Numbered from the stretch's first letter, positions 9,141 through 18,592 are shown. The stretch: 64,000 nucleotides of DNA from JADCCX01 sp031431475 (GCA_031431475.1 JANPDL010000034.1:1-64000), one strand, 5' to 3'. The notes: generated by a model from the letters alone, not told the origin. Translations and numbers: made by a program.

Positions 9141-9989
9141 CTACTTCTCCTGGTCCACGAGGCCCTTCACGAAGAGCCTTTGCATCAGCACCACAACTGC
9201 CACCGGCGGCAGCATGGCAAGCACGGCGGTGGTCATGGCGATCTGCCATTCCGTCAGCGCATCCGCCGTCACGATCATCTTCTTGATGCCGATGACGATG
9301 GTCTGCATTGAATCTTTGGTGGTGATCAACAGCGGCCAGAGATACTGGTTCCAGCCGTAGATGAACTGGATCACAAACAGCGCGGCTATGGTCGTCAACG
9401 AAAGCGGCAGCACCGTATCCTTGAAGAAGCGGAATGGACCCGCCCCGTCGATCTTGGAAGCCTCAAGCAATTCGTCAGGGATTGTCATGAAGAACTGGCG
9501 GAAGAGCAGCGTTCCCGTCGCCGAGGCGATGAGCGGCACGGCGAGACCCTGGTAGGTATCGAGGAAACCCACATCCGAGACGACCTTGAAGGTCGGGAAG
9601 ATGCGCACTTCGACGGGTAGCATAAGAGTGAGGAAAATCAGCCAGAAAGCAGCCATGCGGAAGGGAAAGCGGTAGTACACCACGGCATAGGCCGAGAGGA
9701 TGGAGATGAAGATTTTTCCGAACGCAATGGCCAAGGCCATAACCAGCGAGTTGAACATCATGTTCAGCACCGGCTCGCGCGTGGTGCTGGAGGTGCCCAC
9801 GAAAAGCGTGCGGTAGTAGTTTTCAAAGAAGTACGGGCCGGGATAGAGCGGCATCTGGCCGTTGACGATGGTCGAGGCATCCCAGGTCGAGGCCACGAAA
9901 GTGAGATAGACCGGGAAGGCTACGATGAGTACGCCAAGCGTCAGGATGATGTAGGCGAGACGGTCGCCAAAAGTGCGGTCCTCGACCAT
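9141..9989 (-). CDS. ugpE: sn-Glycerol-3-phosphate ABC importer, permease UgpE
   Basis: 282 residues with about six membrane spans; the EAA coupling loop is ELLEASKIDGAGPFRFFKDTVLP. Residues TFVASTWDASTIVNG and the closing LMQRLFVKGLVDQEK fit the UgpE/MalG group. The start overlaps the ugpA stop by one base (TGATG), so expression is coupled. Assignment to G3P rests mainly on the UgpB protein of the same operon. Confidence 0.93.
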   Translation of the reverse strand: MVEDRTFGDRLAYIILTLGVLIVAFPVYLTFVASTWDASTIVNGQMPLYPGPYFFENYYRTLFVGTSSTTREPVLNMMFNSLVMALAIAFGKIFISILSAYAVVYYRFPFRMAAFWLIFLTLMLPVEVRIFPTFKVVSDVGFLDTYQGLAVPLIASATGTLLFRQFFMTIPDELLEASKIDGAGPFRFFKDTVLPLSLTTIAALFVIQFIYGWNQYLWPLLITTKDSMQTIVIGIKKMIVTADALTEWQIAMTTAVLAMLPPVAVVVLMQRLFVKGLVDQEK

Positions 9990-10870
9990 CAGTATGTTAC
10001 TTTTCGCTCGATGAAACGGAACTGGATGGCGGTCATACCGATGACCATCATGAGCAGGATCACGGACTGTGCGGCGGAGCCCCCGAGATCAGAGCCGCCC
10101 TTGCCGTCCGAGTAGACCTTGTAGACGAGTGTCTCTGTCGCGCCCGAGGGCCCTCCGCCGGTCACAGTGTCAATGATGCCGAACGTGTCAAAGAAGACAT
10201 AGACAACGTTGACGACGAGCAGAAAGAAGGTGGTGGGCGACAGCAGTGGGAAGACAATGGTCCAGAAGCGCCGCCATGGGCGTGCACCGTCGATCGTGGC
10301 TGCCTCAATGACGCTCTTCGGGATCGCCTGCAGGCCAGCGAGGAAAAACAGGAAATTGTAGCTGATCTGCTTCCAGACCGCTGCCATGATGACCAAGGTC
10401 ATGGCCTGGTTGCCGTTGAGCAGCGGGTTCCAGTCATAGCCTATGGCGCGTAGACCTTTCGCCACCGTACCCAGCGACGGATTGAACATGAACATCCACA
10501 GGACACCGGCGATGGCAGGGGCCACGGCGTAGGGCCAGATCAGCAGCGTGGTGTAGATTTGCGCGCCCTTGATCTGCCGATCCGCCATCACCGCGAAAAG
10601 CAGTGCGATCGAGAGCGAAAGAGAGCCAACGATCAGCGAGAAGACGATCGTGTTGAACAATGCCTTGTAATAGTCTGGCTTGGAGAAAAGGACCTTGTAG
10701 TTCTCGAACCAGACGAAATTGCTGGAGGTGCCGAAGGCATCCTCCAGCAGGAATGATTGCCAGACCGCCTGGCTCGCCGGCCAGTAGAAGAAGACGAGCG
10801 TGATCAGGAGCTGCGGCGTCAACAGCAGCAGCGGGATCAGGTAACCTTTGAAATGGGCGGTTTTGTTCAT
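9989..10870 (-). CDS. ugpA: sn-Glycerol-3-phosphate ABC importer, permease UgpA
   Basis: 293 residues, six predicted membrane spans. The first span is in LIPLLLLTPQLLITLVFFYW, and the EAA loop is SVIEAATIDGARPWRRFWTIVFPLL. Sequences such as FFDTFGIIDTVTGGGP are typical of UgpA. It forms the heterodimeric channel with UgpE and lies 81 bases downstream of ugpB, separated by a stem-loop. Confidence 0.94.
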   Translation of the reverse strand: MNKTAHFKGYLIPLLLLTPQLLITLVFFYWPASQAVWQSFLLEDAFGTSSNFVWFENYKVLFSKPDYYKALFNTIVFSLIVGSLSLSIALLFAVMADRQIKGAQIYTTLLIWPYAVAPAIAGVLWMFMFNPSLGTVAKGLRAIGYDWNPLLNGNQAMTLVIMAAVWKQISYNFLFFLAGLQAIPKSVIEAATIDGARPWRRFWTIVFPLLSPTTFFLLVVNVVYVFFDTFGIIDTVTGGGPSGATETLVYKVYSDGKGGSDLGGSAAQSVILLMMVIGMTAIQFRFIERKVTY

Positions 10871-10899
10871 GGCATGATTTGAGAAGTGAATTCGTGTAT

Positions 10900-10929
10900 G
10901 CTGAGCAAGGAGCTGTCCCCTTGCTCAGC
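10900..10929 (-). terminator. Intercistronic stem-loop between ugpB and ugpA
   Basis: Perfect 11-bp stem GCTGAGCAAGG / CCTTGCTCAGC (10900-10910 and 10919-10929) with an 8-base loop and no U-tract. Such hairpins after a binding-protein gene usually protect its mRNA from 3' decay or reduce read-through, giving more binding protein than permease. This role is inferred. Confidence 0.65.
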
Positions 10930-10951
10930 CAATCACGATTTCACCAATCAC

Positions 10952-12256
10952 CTATCTTGTCACTGTCCGCTCGAACTGGCGCAACATGGCATTACCGCGC
11001 TCCACAGCTGCATCCAGCGCCGCTTTGGGTGCCTTCTGGCCATTCAGTGCTGCCTCGTACTCCTCGGACCAGATATCACGGATCTGGACGAGACTGCCGA
11101 AGCGCAGGCCGCGGGAGTTTGCCGTCGGCTCCTTGTTGCTGAGCTGCAGCAGCGGCGTCTCGAGGGCCGGATTCTTCTGGTAGAAATCCGTCGCCTTCAC
11201 CTTGGCATAGGCCGCCTTGGTGATGGGCAGGTATCCCGATTCCGTGTGCAGCTTCACCTGGCGGTCCACGTCGGACAGGAAGGTGAAGAACTTCGCGACA
11301 CCCTTGTACTCGGCGGCGTTCTTGCCACCCATGACCCAGAGCGAGGCCCCACCAATGATGGAGTTCTGCGGTGCCCCCGCCACATCCGGATAATACGGCA
11401 TCGGCGCGTTGGCCCAGTCGAACTTGGCGTTGGCCTTGACGTTGCCGTAGAACGCCGACGATGTGAGGAAGAGTGGGCATTCACCTGATGTGAAGCGGCC
11501 TTCACCAGTGTTGGTGCGACCGGAGTACGAGAAAACGCCCTCCTTCTGGAGATTCACCAGATTTGTCAGATGCTTCTCGTAGAGCGGGCCATTGATCTCG
11601 AATGAGGTATCAAACCCGTCCATGCCGTTGGACTTGGAGCCGATGGCGGTGTTGTGCCATGCGCCGAGTTGCTCGATGTTCAACCAGGTGATCCAGGCCG
11701 TCGAGAAGCCGCACTTGTCCCAGCCTGCGCCCTTCAGCTTGCGAGCTGCGTCAAACACTTCCGGCCAGGTCTTGGGCGGGGCCGTCAGGCCGATCTTCGT
11801 CAGAGCACCCTTGTCATACCACAACACTGCCGATGACGAGTTGAAAGGAAACGAGAGCATCTCGCCCTTCAAGGTGGAATAATAGCCCGCAATGGCCGGC
11901 AGGTAGGAACCCGGATCGAATGTCTCGCCCGCGTCCTTCATCAGGTCCTGCACCGGTTTTACCGCGCCCTTGGCACCCATCATCGTGGCGGTACCCACCT
12001 CGAAGACCTGCATGATGTGCGGCGCGCTGCCAGCGCGGAAGGCGGCAATGCCGGCGTTCAGCGTGTCGGCATAGCTGCCCTTGTAGGCAGGCACGATCTT
12101 GTAATCCTTCTGAGCGGCGTTGAACTCCTCGGCCAGCCTCACGACGACGTCGTTGTTGGCGCCGGTCATGGCATGCCACCACTGGATTTCGGTCTGGGCC
12201 ATCGCGGCTGATGCGCTCACCGACATGGCGAACGCGAGTGAAAGCTTCTTCAGCAT
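10952..12256 (-). CDS. ugpB: sn-Glycerol-3-phosphate-binding protein UgpB
   Basis: 434 residues with a Sec signal peptide ending at about AMAQ/TEIQWW. Family-diagnostic stretches match UgpB closely: YKIVPAYKGSYADTLNAG, IMQVFEVGTATMMGAKGA, PQNSIIGGASLWVMGGK, GYLPITKAAY and AVERGNAMLRQFE. It captures glycerol-3-phosphate or glycerophosphodiesters in the periplasm for UgpAEC. First gene of the operon; ribosome site GGAGGAAG before ATG 12256. Confidence 0.95.
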   Translation of the reverse strand: MLKKLSLAFAMSVSASAAMAQTEIQWWHAMTGANNDVVVRLAEEFNAAQKDYKIVPAYKGSYADTLNAGIAAFRAGSAPHIMQVFEVGTATMMGAKGAVKPVQDLMKDAGETFDPGSYLPAIAGYYSTLKGEMLSFPFNSSSAVLWYDKGALTKIGLTAPPKTWPEVFDAARKLKGAGWDKCGFSTAWITWLNIEQLGAWHNTAIGSKSNGMDGFDTSFEINGPLYEKHLTNLVNLQKEGVFSYSGRTNTGEGRFTSGECPLFLTSSAFYGNVKANAKFDWANAPMPYYPDVAGAPQNSIIGGASLWVMGGKNAAEYKGVAKFFTFLSDVDRQVKLHTESGYLPITKAAYAKVKATDFYQKNPALETPLLQLSNKEPTANSRGLRFGSLVQIRDIWSEEYEAALNGQKAPKAALDAAVERGNAMLRQFERTVTR

Positions 12257-12517
12257 GGTAATCTTCCTCCGGATCGTCCGGCTTCAGGTGACTGCCGGGC
12301 ATGTGCGAGGTTTCCCTCGCCATGCCTCTGTGACAGGCCGATGACGACAGACTTGAATTGAGCATGCCCGCTTGCGGCCTGCAACGGCATTTTTGATCGG
12401 ATGCTACAACCGGTGTTCGATGCCTTAGGAAATCGGGCTATCTGCGTCCGGCTTTTGCGCTATATCGCGACTGATGATGCGAGATTAGCTTCAGACTGGT
12501 CTTAGCAGGAGGAAACC
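12257..12517. promoter_or_regulatory. Divergent control region of the ugp operon and a Bug-protein gene
   Basis: 261 bases between divergent genes, so promoters for both must lie here. The rightward gene has a near-consensus ribosome site AGGAGG at 12507-12512. A weak leftward pair TTGCAG-N17-TCAATT can be drawn. No Pho box or other operator could be recognised with confidence. Confidence 0.35.
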
Positions 12518-13513
12518 ATGACCCAGATGACCCGCCGCGCCTTGCTCGCATCCGGCGCGCTCGCTCCCTTTGCTGCCAGCGCCCTGGCCCAGACACCAGT
12601 TCTGGCCCAGACCTCATGGCCGCAGGGGCAGACCATCCGCTTTACAGTGCCGTTCCCAGCCGGTGGTTCCACCGATGCCGTCGCGCGCATCGTGCAGCCC
12701 GGTGTTCAACAACGGCTTGGCACCACGATCATCGTCGAGAACCGCGCCGGCGGCGCCTCCAGCATCGGCGCGACCGTAGTGGCGAAATCGCCACCGGATG
12801 GCCTCAACTGGCTCTTTGTCTTCGACAGCCACGCTGTGATCCCCAGCCTGATGCCACTCAGCTTCGATGCCAAGAAGGACCTCGATCCGGTTCTGTTGGT
12901 TGGCACGGCCCCCATGGTGGTGGCCTGTCATCCTTCGCGGCCCTTCAAGACATTCGCGGATGTCATCGCGGCGTCAAAAGCGAATCCCGACAGCCTGACA
13001 TATGGCACCATCGGCAACGGCAGTCTTGGACACCTGACGATGACGCTCCTGCAGAAGAAGGGCGGCTTCAAGGTGCGTCATCTGCCCTATCGCGGCGGGG
13101 GACCTGCCCTCAATGACGCTGTTGGCGGGCATATCGATCTCATCATTACCTCTGTCGCCAACATGGCGTCGCAGCTTGCGGCAGGCAATCTGAGGCCGCT
13201 GCTGCAGACCGGTGACACCCGGCTTTCCAACCTGACGGACACGCAAACCATGATCGAGGCCGGGTTCAAGGACTTCACGGCGAACGCCTGGTGGGGCGTG
13301 TTCGCGCCGGGTGGTACGCCGAAGCCGATTGTGGACCGCATGGTGACAGAACTGCGCGCCAGCTTCCGCGACGAGAGGGTGGCGAAGACACTGATCGAAA
13401 CCCAGCAGGTGGCGATGCGCCTCGACGGACCGGAGGAATTCCGCAAGTTCTATGAGAACGAGATGAACACGTGGGGCGAGGTTGTCCGCGAGAACCAGAT
13501 CAAGCCGGACTGA
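12518..13513 (+). CDS. TTT-family (Bug) periplasmic substrate-binding protein
   Basis: 331 residues. The signal is Tat-like (MTRRALLASGALAPFAASALA). Bug-family marks follow: TIRFTVPFPAGGSTDAVARI, IIVENRAGGASSIGA, LPYRGGGPALNDAVGGHIDL and WWGVFAPGGTPKPIVDRM. These bind carboxylates or related small molecules for tripartite tricarboxylate transporters. No TctA/TctB permease genes are nearby, the usual state of orphan Bug proteins. The next gene is 14 bases downstream, so both may act on a 2-hydroxyacid (inference). Confidence 0.9.
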   Translation: MTQMTRRALLASGALAPFAASALAQTPVLAQTSWPQGQTIRFTVPFPAGGSTDAVARIVQPGVQQRLGTTIIVENRAGGASSIGATVVAKSPPDGLNWLFVFDSHAVIPSLMPLSFDAKKDLDPVLLVGTAPMVVACHPSRPFKTFADVIAASKANPDSLTYGTIGNGSLGHLTMTLLQKKGGFKVRHLPYRGGGPALNDAVGGHIDLIITSVANMASQLAAGNLRPLLQTGDTRLSNLTDTQTMIEAGFKDFTANAWWGVFAPGGTPKPIVDRMVTELRASFRDERVAKTLIETQQVAMRLDGPEEFRKFYENEMNTWGEVVRENQIKPD

Positions 13514-13527
13514 CAGGAAACGGAAAT

Positions 13528-14511
13528 ATGAGCCTGCCCAAAGTTGCCATTCTCGATGACAGCCAGAGTGTCGCTGAGACCTCCGCCGACTGGAGCCGCC
13601 TGACCGGGCGTGCCGAGGTCATTGTTTTAGGCGAGCCCTTCGCGTCAGATGATGCGGCAGCGGCAGCGCTGAAAGGCGTCCAGATCGTGGTGCCAATGCG
13701 CGAACGCACGGCTTTCACTGCATCCCTGCTGGCGAAACTGCCCGATCTCAGGATGATCGCGCTCACCGGCGCGCGAGCCCAAACGCTCGATATTGCGGCC
13801 TGCACAAGGCAGAACATCCTGATCTGCAATACGGCGGGGGATCGCGTTACACCCGCCACATCGGAGCTGGCCTTCGGCCTCATCCTCGCCTGCGCCCGCC
13901 GTATCCCCGAAGCCGATGCCGCGATGAAGAGCGGCGGCTGGCACGAAGGTCTGGGCATGGGCTACAGCCTCGCCGGAAAAACGCTCGGCGTGGTGGGGCT
14001 TGGCCGCCTCGGCAGCCGTGTCGCGGGCTATGGCAAAGCCTTTGGTATGTATGTCGTGGCCTGGAGCCAGAACCTCACGGATGAAACCGCTGTTGCGGCG
14101 GGCTGCATACGGGTGAGCAAGGAAGAGCTTTTCCGGCAATCCGATGCCATTTCGCTACACCTGGTCCTGTCGGATCGATCCCGCGGAATTGTCGGCGCGG
14201 ATGATCTCGCGATGATGAAACCCGATGCGATTCTGGTGAACACATCGCGGGGTCCGCTGGTGGATGGCAAGGCACTGCTTGCAGCCCTTCACACCGGGCG
14301 GCTTCTGGCAGGTCTCGATGTGTTCGATCAGGAGCCCCTGCCTGCCGATCACCCGCTGCGCAAGGCCCCGAACGTTATCCTCACGCCGCACCTGGGCTAT
14401 TCGACAGCAGCTGTTTTCCAGCAGTTCTACGGCGAGAGCCTTGAGAATGTTGAGGCATTTCTTGCAGGCCAGCCGATCCGGATGGTGAACCCCGAGGCGC
14501 ATCAGGGCTGA
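13528..14511 (+). CDS. D-2-hydroxyacid dehydrogenase (NAD(P)-dependent)
   Basis: 327 residues from ATG at 13528, 14 bases after the Bug gene. The Rossmann motif is LGVVGLGRLGSRVAGY. Catalytic Arg lies in VNTSRGPLVDG, Glu in DVFDQEPLP and His in NVILTPHLGYST. The family reduces 2-oxoacids to D-2-hydroxyacids or the reverse; substrate is not readable. Co-transcription with a carboxylate-binding protein fits use of an imported hydroxyacid. Confidence 0.9.
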   Translation: MSLPKVAILDDSQSVAETSADWSRLTGRAEVIVLGEPFASDDAAAAALKGVQIVVPMRERTAFTASLLAKLPDLRMIALTGARAQTLDIAACTRQNILICNTAGDRVTPATSELAFGLILACARRIPEADAAMKSGGWHEGLGMGYSLAGKTLGVVGLGRLGSRVAGYGKAFGMYVVAWSQNLTDETAVAAGCIRVSKEELFRQSDAISLHLVLSDRSRGIVGADDLAMMKPDAILVNTSRGPLVDGKALLAALHTGRLLAGLDVFDQEPLPADHPLRKAPNVILTPHLGYSTAAVFQQFYGESLENVEAFLAGQPIRMVNPEAHQG

Positions 14512-14553
14512 AAAGCCACGCTTCCTTAATGTCGCCGTGATACCCCGGTTGCG

Positions 14554-15897
14554 ATGCATATCGAGGATAAACCCCGCGAGACGATAGAGAGCGAGACGCG
14601 CGTCATGGCACTTGCTGGCGTCGGTTCGCGCATCATCAACGCCGGTGTCGTTTTCCTGACGCAGGTGCTGTTCGCCCGTGTGATGGGCGCGGCGGAATTC
14701 GGTATCTACGCCACGGCGAGTACGATGATGCTTCTGGTGGCGGGTTTCGCGACACTGGGTCTTGTCGCCATGCCACAGCGTTTCTGGCCCGAGTATGAAG
14801 CGAAGGGCGATCAGGCGCGGTTGCGCGGCCTTGTCCGGTTTGCCTCCTGGGCTCCCTTTGTCATTGGCAGCGTCTTTGCGGCTGCTGGTTGTGCCGTTGT
14901 ACATCTCGCAAGCCATCTGCTGTCTCCCGCCGTGGCGACGGCAACCTGTCTTGCGATGCTCACGGTGCCCGCGCTGGTCATGCTGGATGTCATCGAAGGC
15001 ATCGCGCTGGCGAAGGCATGGAAAGTGCTGGCCTATGGTATTGCTTTCGTGCTGCGGCCGCTCGTTGTGCCGCTGATCTTTCTGGGAGCGTGGCTGGGCG
15101 GTGTGGAAGCGGATGCGACACTGGCCGTCATGGCGCTTGTTGGCGCAACATGGCTGTCCTCCTTCGTGCTTCTGGTGCTGGTTCGCCGCAAGGTGTCGTC
15201 GATTCTCCCTAAAGGACCCGCGCTTGAGGATCGGCAGCGCTGGATCATGACCGGCCTGCCCGTGATGCTGATCGACGGCGCGTTTATGCTGATGACCTCT
15301 ACCGATCTCGTCCTGCTCTCGGTGTTCAGCGATGATTCCACGGTCGGCGCGTACAGCGCTGCGGCGCGGCTGGTGGCGCTGGTCGCCTTCGTGCATCACG
15401 GTTTAAGCTGGGCCAGCGGACACCATTTCAGCGCGCTCCATGCAGCGGGTGATCATGCGGGTCTTGCGGCCTATGCCGCCCGGACCACGCGCTGGACATT
15501 CCTACCCTCGGTCGGCGCAGCTTTGCTGATGGCTGTCGCGTCTCCTCTGTTCCTCATGGCCTTCGGCAAGGGCTTCGAGGGGGGATCAATCATCACGATC
15601 ATCCTGCTGACAGGCTTGCTGGCGCGCTCTGCTATTGGCCCGGCCGAACAGCTGCTTGTCATGACCGATAATCAGGTGGCCTGCGCCTACGCTTATGCAT
15701 GGGCCTTCGTCATGAATCTCGGTTTCGGTGTGGCGCTGATCCCGCTGTACGGCGGCATCGGTGCGGCCATCGCCACTGCCTTTGGATATTTTGCAGCCTC
15801 GCTGATTGTGGCACGCGAGGTCAGGAAGCGGCTGGGCTTTGATGTCCATATCGGGGCGCTCCTGCTGGCATCACGCCGGAAGCTGGCGCATGTCTGA
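14554..15897 (+). CDS. Lipopolysaccharide/oligosaccharide flippase (MOP superfamily)
   Basis: 447 residues with about 12 hydrophobic spans, Wzx-like. N-terminal GVGSRIINAGVVFLTQVLF with VMGAAEFGIYATASTMMLL is typical of the PST/MVF branch of MOP exporters, which flip lipid-linked glycans. No polymerase or O-antigen cluster surrounds it. The stop overlaps the next gene start by eight bases, so the two are coupled and may modify and export one cell-surface product (inference). Confidence 0.85.
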   Translation: MHIEDKPRETIESETRVMALAGVGSRIINAGVVFLTQVLFARVMGAAEFGIYATASTMMLLVAGFATLGLVAMPQRFWPEYEAKGDQARLRGLVRFASWAPFVIGSVFAAAGCAVVHLASHLLSPAVATATCLAMLTVPALVMLDVIEGIALAKAWKVLAYGIAFVLRPLVVPLIFLGAWLGGVEADATLAVMALVGATWLSSFVLLVLVRRKVSSILPKGPALEDRQRWIMTGLPVMLIDGAFMLMTSTDLVLLSVFSDDSTVGAYSAAARLVALVAFVHHGLSWASGHHFSALHAAGDHAGLAAYAARTTRWTFLPSVGAALLMAVASPLFLMAFGKGFEGGSIITIILLTGLLARSAIGPAEQLLVMTDNQVACAYAYAWAFVMNLGFGVALIPLYGGIGAAIATAFGYFAASLIVAREVRKRLGFDVHIGALLLASRRKLAHV

Positions 15898-16990
15898 GGC
15901 TTTGACGGTCCAGTTCAGCGATATGATCCCGGAAGAAGCGATGGCACTGGAACATGCTGCCGTTACAAATCCGCATGCATTGCCCGCCGCATTGCGCGCT
16001 GCGCGTGAGAATGCTGCCGAGAGCAGGCTGTTGCTGTGCCGGGATGTAGGGGGAAGCCTGATCGGCGTGTGGCCCATGGTTACAACACGCGTTCCTCCCG
16101 GAATTCGCATTCTCAGATCGCCGCTGGTCCCGCTTTATGATCTCAGCGGCAATCCGCTCATCACTACTGAGAGAACATTCGATGTTTTGCGGGCCATGGT
16201 GCTGAAGCTCAAGCAATCCAGCCCCACCCGTGTCTTGATTCTTCGCAACCTTCAGGCCGAGGGCCCGGTCTGGGATACACTCCAGGCTCTGCAACAGGAC
16301 GAGTTGATCTCCATCACCCCGCAGGAACAATGGGAGCGTGCGATCCTTGATCGCTCTGCCGCCGACAGCGCCGATAATTATGTCACGCAAAGCCTGTCAT
16401 CGGGTAACGCCAAGAACCTGCGCCGCAAACGCAAGGCACTGGAGGAGCAGGGAGCGCTCAACCTTGCGATTCATGCTCACCCCGACAGCATCAGCAGTGC
16501 ATTCGACCGATTCCTTGATCTGGAGGCAGCGGGATGGAAAGGCCACAATGGCACAGCCCTCAAGCAGAAGCACGACGATGCGCGCTATGTTCTGGGCGTC
16601 ATGCGCGCGATGACAGGCATTGACCGCGCTTTCATCGCCGAGTTGCGCATGGGCGAGACAGCCATTGCCAGCGGGCTTTTCCTGCGCTGTGGAAAGGAGG
16701 CCTTCTTCTGGAAAACGACCTATGACGAAAGTTTTTCTGGCCATTCGCCCGGTGTGATCTTCGACCTGATGCTGACGCAGTGGTTCTACGAGCAGCCGTG
16801 GTTTCAGCGGCTCGATACCGGCATCGATGACAGTGTTGATCCGGCAAGGCTGATCTGGAAACAGCGGCGGCGCATGGCCGATGTGATCGTCAGCCTCGAT
16901 CCTGGTTCGTTTCAGGGGCGTGCTGTTGTGGCAGGACTTAACCTCAGGCGATGGGCCAAGAGCATAAAAAACCGCTTCACGGGCGGCTGA
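15890..16990 (+). CDS. FemAB/BioF2-like GNAT acyltransferase
   Basis: 366 residues from ATG at 15890, inside the end of the flippase gene; a longer in-frame start would overlap it further. The C-terminal half shows the Acetyltransf_6 pattern: FDRFLDLEAAGWKGHNGTAL, then FIAELRMGETAIASGLFLRCG, FFWKTTYDESFSGHSPGVIF and DTGIDD. Such enzymes add acyl or aminoacyl groups to polysaccharide precursors or lipids. Coupling to a flippase suggests an envelope glycan. Converges directly on dapE. Confidence 0.82.
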   Translation: MSEALTVQFSDMIPEEAMALEHAAVTNPHALPAALRAARENAAESRLLLCRDVGGSLIGVWPMVTTRVPPGIRILRSPLVPLYDLSGNPLITTERTFDVLRAMVLKLKQSSPTRVLILRNLQAEGPVWDTLQALQQDELISITPQEQWERAILDRSAADSADNYVTQSLSSGNAKNLRRKRKALEEQGALNLAIHAHPDSISSAFDRFLDLEAAGWKGHNGTALKQKHDDARYVLGVMRAMTGIDRAFIAELRMGETAIASGLFLRCGKEAFFWKTTYDESFSGHSPGVIFDLMLTQWFYEQPWFQRLDTGIDDSVDPARLIWKQRRRMADVIVSLDPGSFQGRAVVAGLNLRRWAKSIKNRFTGG

Positions 16991-18154
16991 TCACGGTTTG
17001 AAATAATGCTGCAAGACCTGCGCATAACAGCGGGTGAGCATCTCGAGATCGGCGATTCCGATGTTCTCGTCGATCTGGTGCATGGTGCGACCAACAAGGC
17101 CGAACTCCAGAACCGGGCAATAATCCTTGATGAAGCGGGCATCGGATGTGCCGCCTGTGGTCGAAAGCTTCGGCGTGCGCCCGGTGACAGCTGCAACAGC
17201 ATCGGCCACCATCGTGACAAAGGGGCCGGGCTCGGTCACAAATGCAACAGCATTTGTCCTCGCGAAAATCGCCGTGTAGCGAATGCCTTCACCCGCCGCG
17301 CCATCAAGCCTGAGGCGAATCTCGGTCTCCAGCGTCTGCGGTGTCCAGGTCTCGTTGAAGCGGATATTGAACGTGGCCTTGGCCTCGTTCGGCACGACAT
17401 TCGAGGTCGGATTGCCGACGTCCATCGTTGTCAACTCAAGGTTGGACGGGGCGAAATGTGCCGTGCCGCCGTCCAATGGCGTCGCCAGCAGGCCAGTCAG
17501 CAGTTTCGTCATGCCATGGATCGGGTTCACGGCGCGCTCGGGGTAGGCCACATGGCCTTGCTTTCCATGCACCGTGATATGCCCGGTCAGCGATCCCCGG
17601 CGACCGATCTTGATCACATCGCCAACGGCCTCAACATTGGTCGGTTCTCCGAGGATGCAATGATCCATGGGCTCGCCACGCGCTTTTGCCCAGGCCAGCA
17701 GCTTCACTGTGCCGTTGATGGCAGGGCCTTCCTCGTCACCCGTGATCAGGAAAGCGATGGAGCCCTTTTTCGGCACGCCGTAGGCTTTGAGATGGGCCAG
17801 CACGGCAGCAACAGAAGCTGCCACGCCACCCTTCATGTCCTCCGCGCCCCGGCCATAAAGGCGTCCGTCAACGATCTCTGCGCCGAACGGTGTATGGGAC
17901 CAGGCATTTAGATTTCCAGGCGGTACTACATCGGTGTGTCCGGCAAAGACGAGGCAGGGGCTCCCCTCGCCGATACGGGCATAGAGATTATCGATATCGG
18001 GCGTGCCTGCTTCCGTGAAAACCGGACGATGGACGGCGAAACCTGCGGCTTTCAGCAATCCCTCGAGATAGCCCAGCGCGCCGCCCTCGACAGGCGTGAC
18101 GGAGGGGCATTGCACCAAAGCGCGGGTGATGGAGAGAGCATCTGTCGGGGTCAT
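16991..18154 (-). CDS. dapE: Succinyl-diaminopimelate desuccinylase
   Basis: 387 residues, M20 family, typical length. Metal ligands are visible in FAGHTDVVPPG, YGRGAEDMKGGVAA and ITGDEEGPAINGT; the dimerisation domain contains RGSLTGHITVHGKQGHVAYP and the end has STTGGTSDARFIKDYCPVLE. It cleaves N-succinyl-LL-diaminopimelate in lysine and peptidoglycan synthesis. The DUF805 gene lies nine bases upstream on the same strand. Confidence 0.95.
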   Translation of the reverse strand: MTPTDALSITRALVQCPSVTPVEGGALGYLEGLLKAAGFAVHRPVFTEAGTPDIDNLYARIGEGSPCLVFAGHTDVVPPGNLNAWSHTPFGAEIVDGRLYGRGAEDMKGGVAASVAAVLAHLKAYGVPKKGSIAFLITGDEEGPAINGTVKLLAWAKARGEPMDHCILGEPTNVEAVGDVIKIGRRGSLTGHITVHGKQGHVAYPERAVNPIHGMTKLLTGLLATPLDGGTAHFAPSNLELTTMDVGNPTSNVVPNEAKATFNIRFNETWTPQTLETEIRLRLDGAAGEGIRYTAIFARTNAVAFVTEPGPFVTMVADAVAAVTGRTPKLSTTGGTSDARFIKDYCPVLEFGLVGRTMHQIDENIGIADLEMLTRCYAQVLQHYFKP

Positions 18155-18163
18155 GCGGGTTCG

Positions 18164-18592
18164 CTAGGCGCGCTTGACGGCGGCGTCAATGCGCTGGCGC
18201 GGCGCATGCGCCTCATGCGGATAGATCCCGAGATCGAAGACATACCAGACCATGATGGTCATAATCATCCAACCCAGCAGGATGTCCATCGCGTGCCAGT
18301 CCGTGAACGAATCGGCCAAAACCGAAGCTGCCGGGATTATGCCGCCCCAAAGCGCCAGCATAGGAGACCGGCCAATGGCGCGAAAGCGTTTGGCGTTCAC
18401 GGCATGAAACGGGATCAGCATGGCAATCGAGCAGAAGATCATCAGCGCATCGGCAGGGCCTGTGTTCCCGGTCATGCGCCCGACACCCCAGCCCATCGCC
18501 ATGCATGCGGCGAGCAGAAGCAGGGTACCCACCCACCAGAGTTGGCGCGAGATCACGCCTTCGTCATCGAAAAACAGCCGCATCGGAGTCAT
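18164..18592 (-). CDS. DUF805 family membrane protein
   Basis: 142 residues with about four membrane segments (WWVGTLLLLAACMAMGWGVG; ALMIFCSIAMLIPFHAV; LALWGGIIPAASVLA; ILLGWMIMTIMVWYVFDLG). The family motif between helices, NAKRFRAIGRSP, is present. Function unknown. It sits nine bases before dapE and is divergent from mepA. Confidence 0.8.
   Translation of the reverse strand: MTPMRLFFDDEGVISRQLWWVGTLLLLAACMAMGWGVGRMTGNTGPADALMIFCSIAMLIPFHAVNAKRFRAIGRSPMLALWGGIIPAASVLADSFTDWHAMDILLGWMIMTIMVWYVFDLGIYPHEAHAPRQRIDAAVKRA

Noticed and set aside
14155..15399. Reverse frame of 414 codons across the dehydrogenase and flippase genes
   Set aside because: His/Arg/Gln-rich shadow of two well-supported forward genes; no conserved motif.
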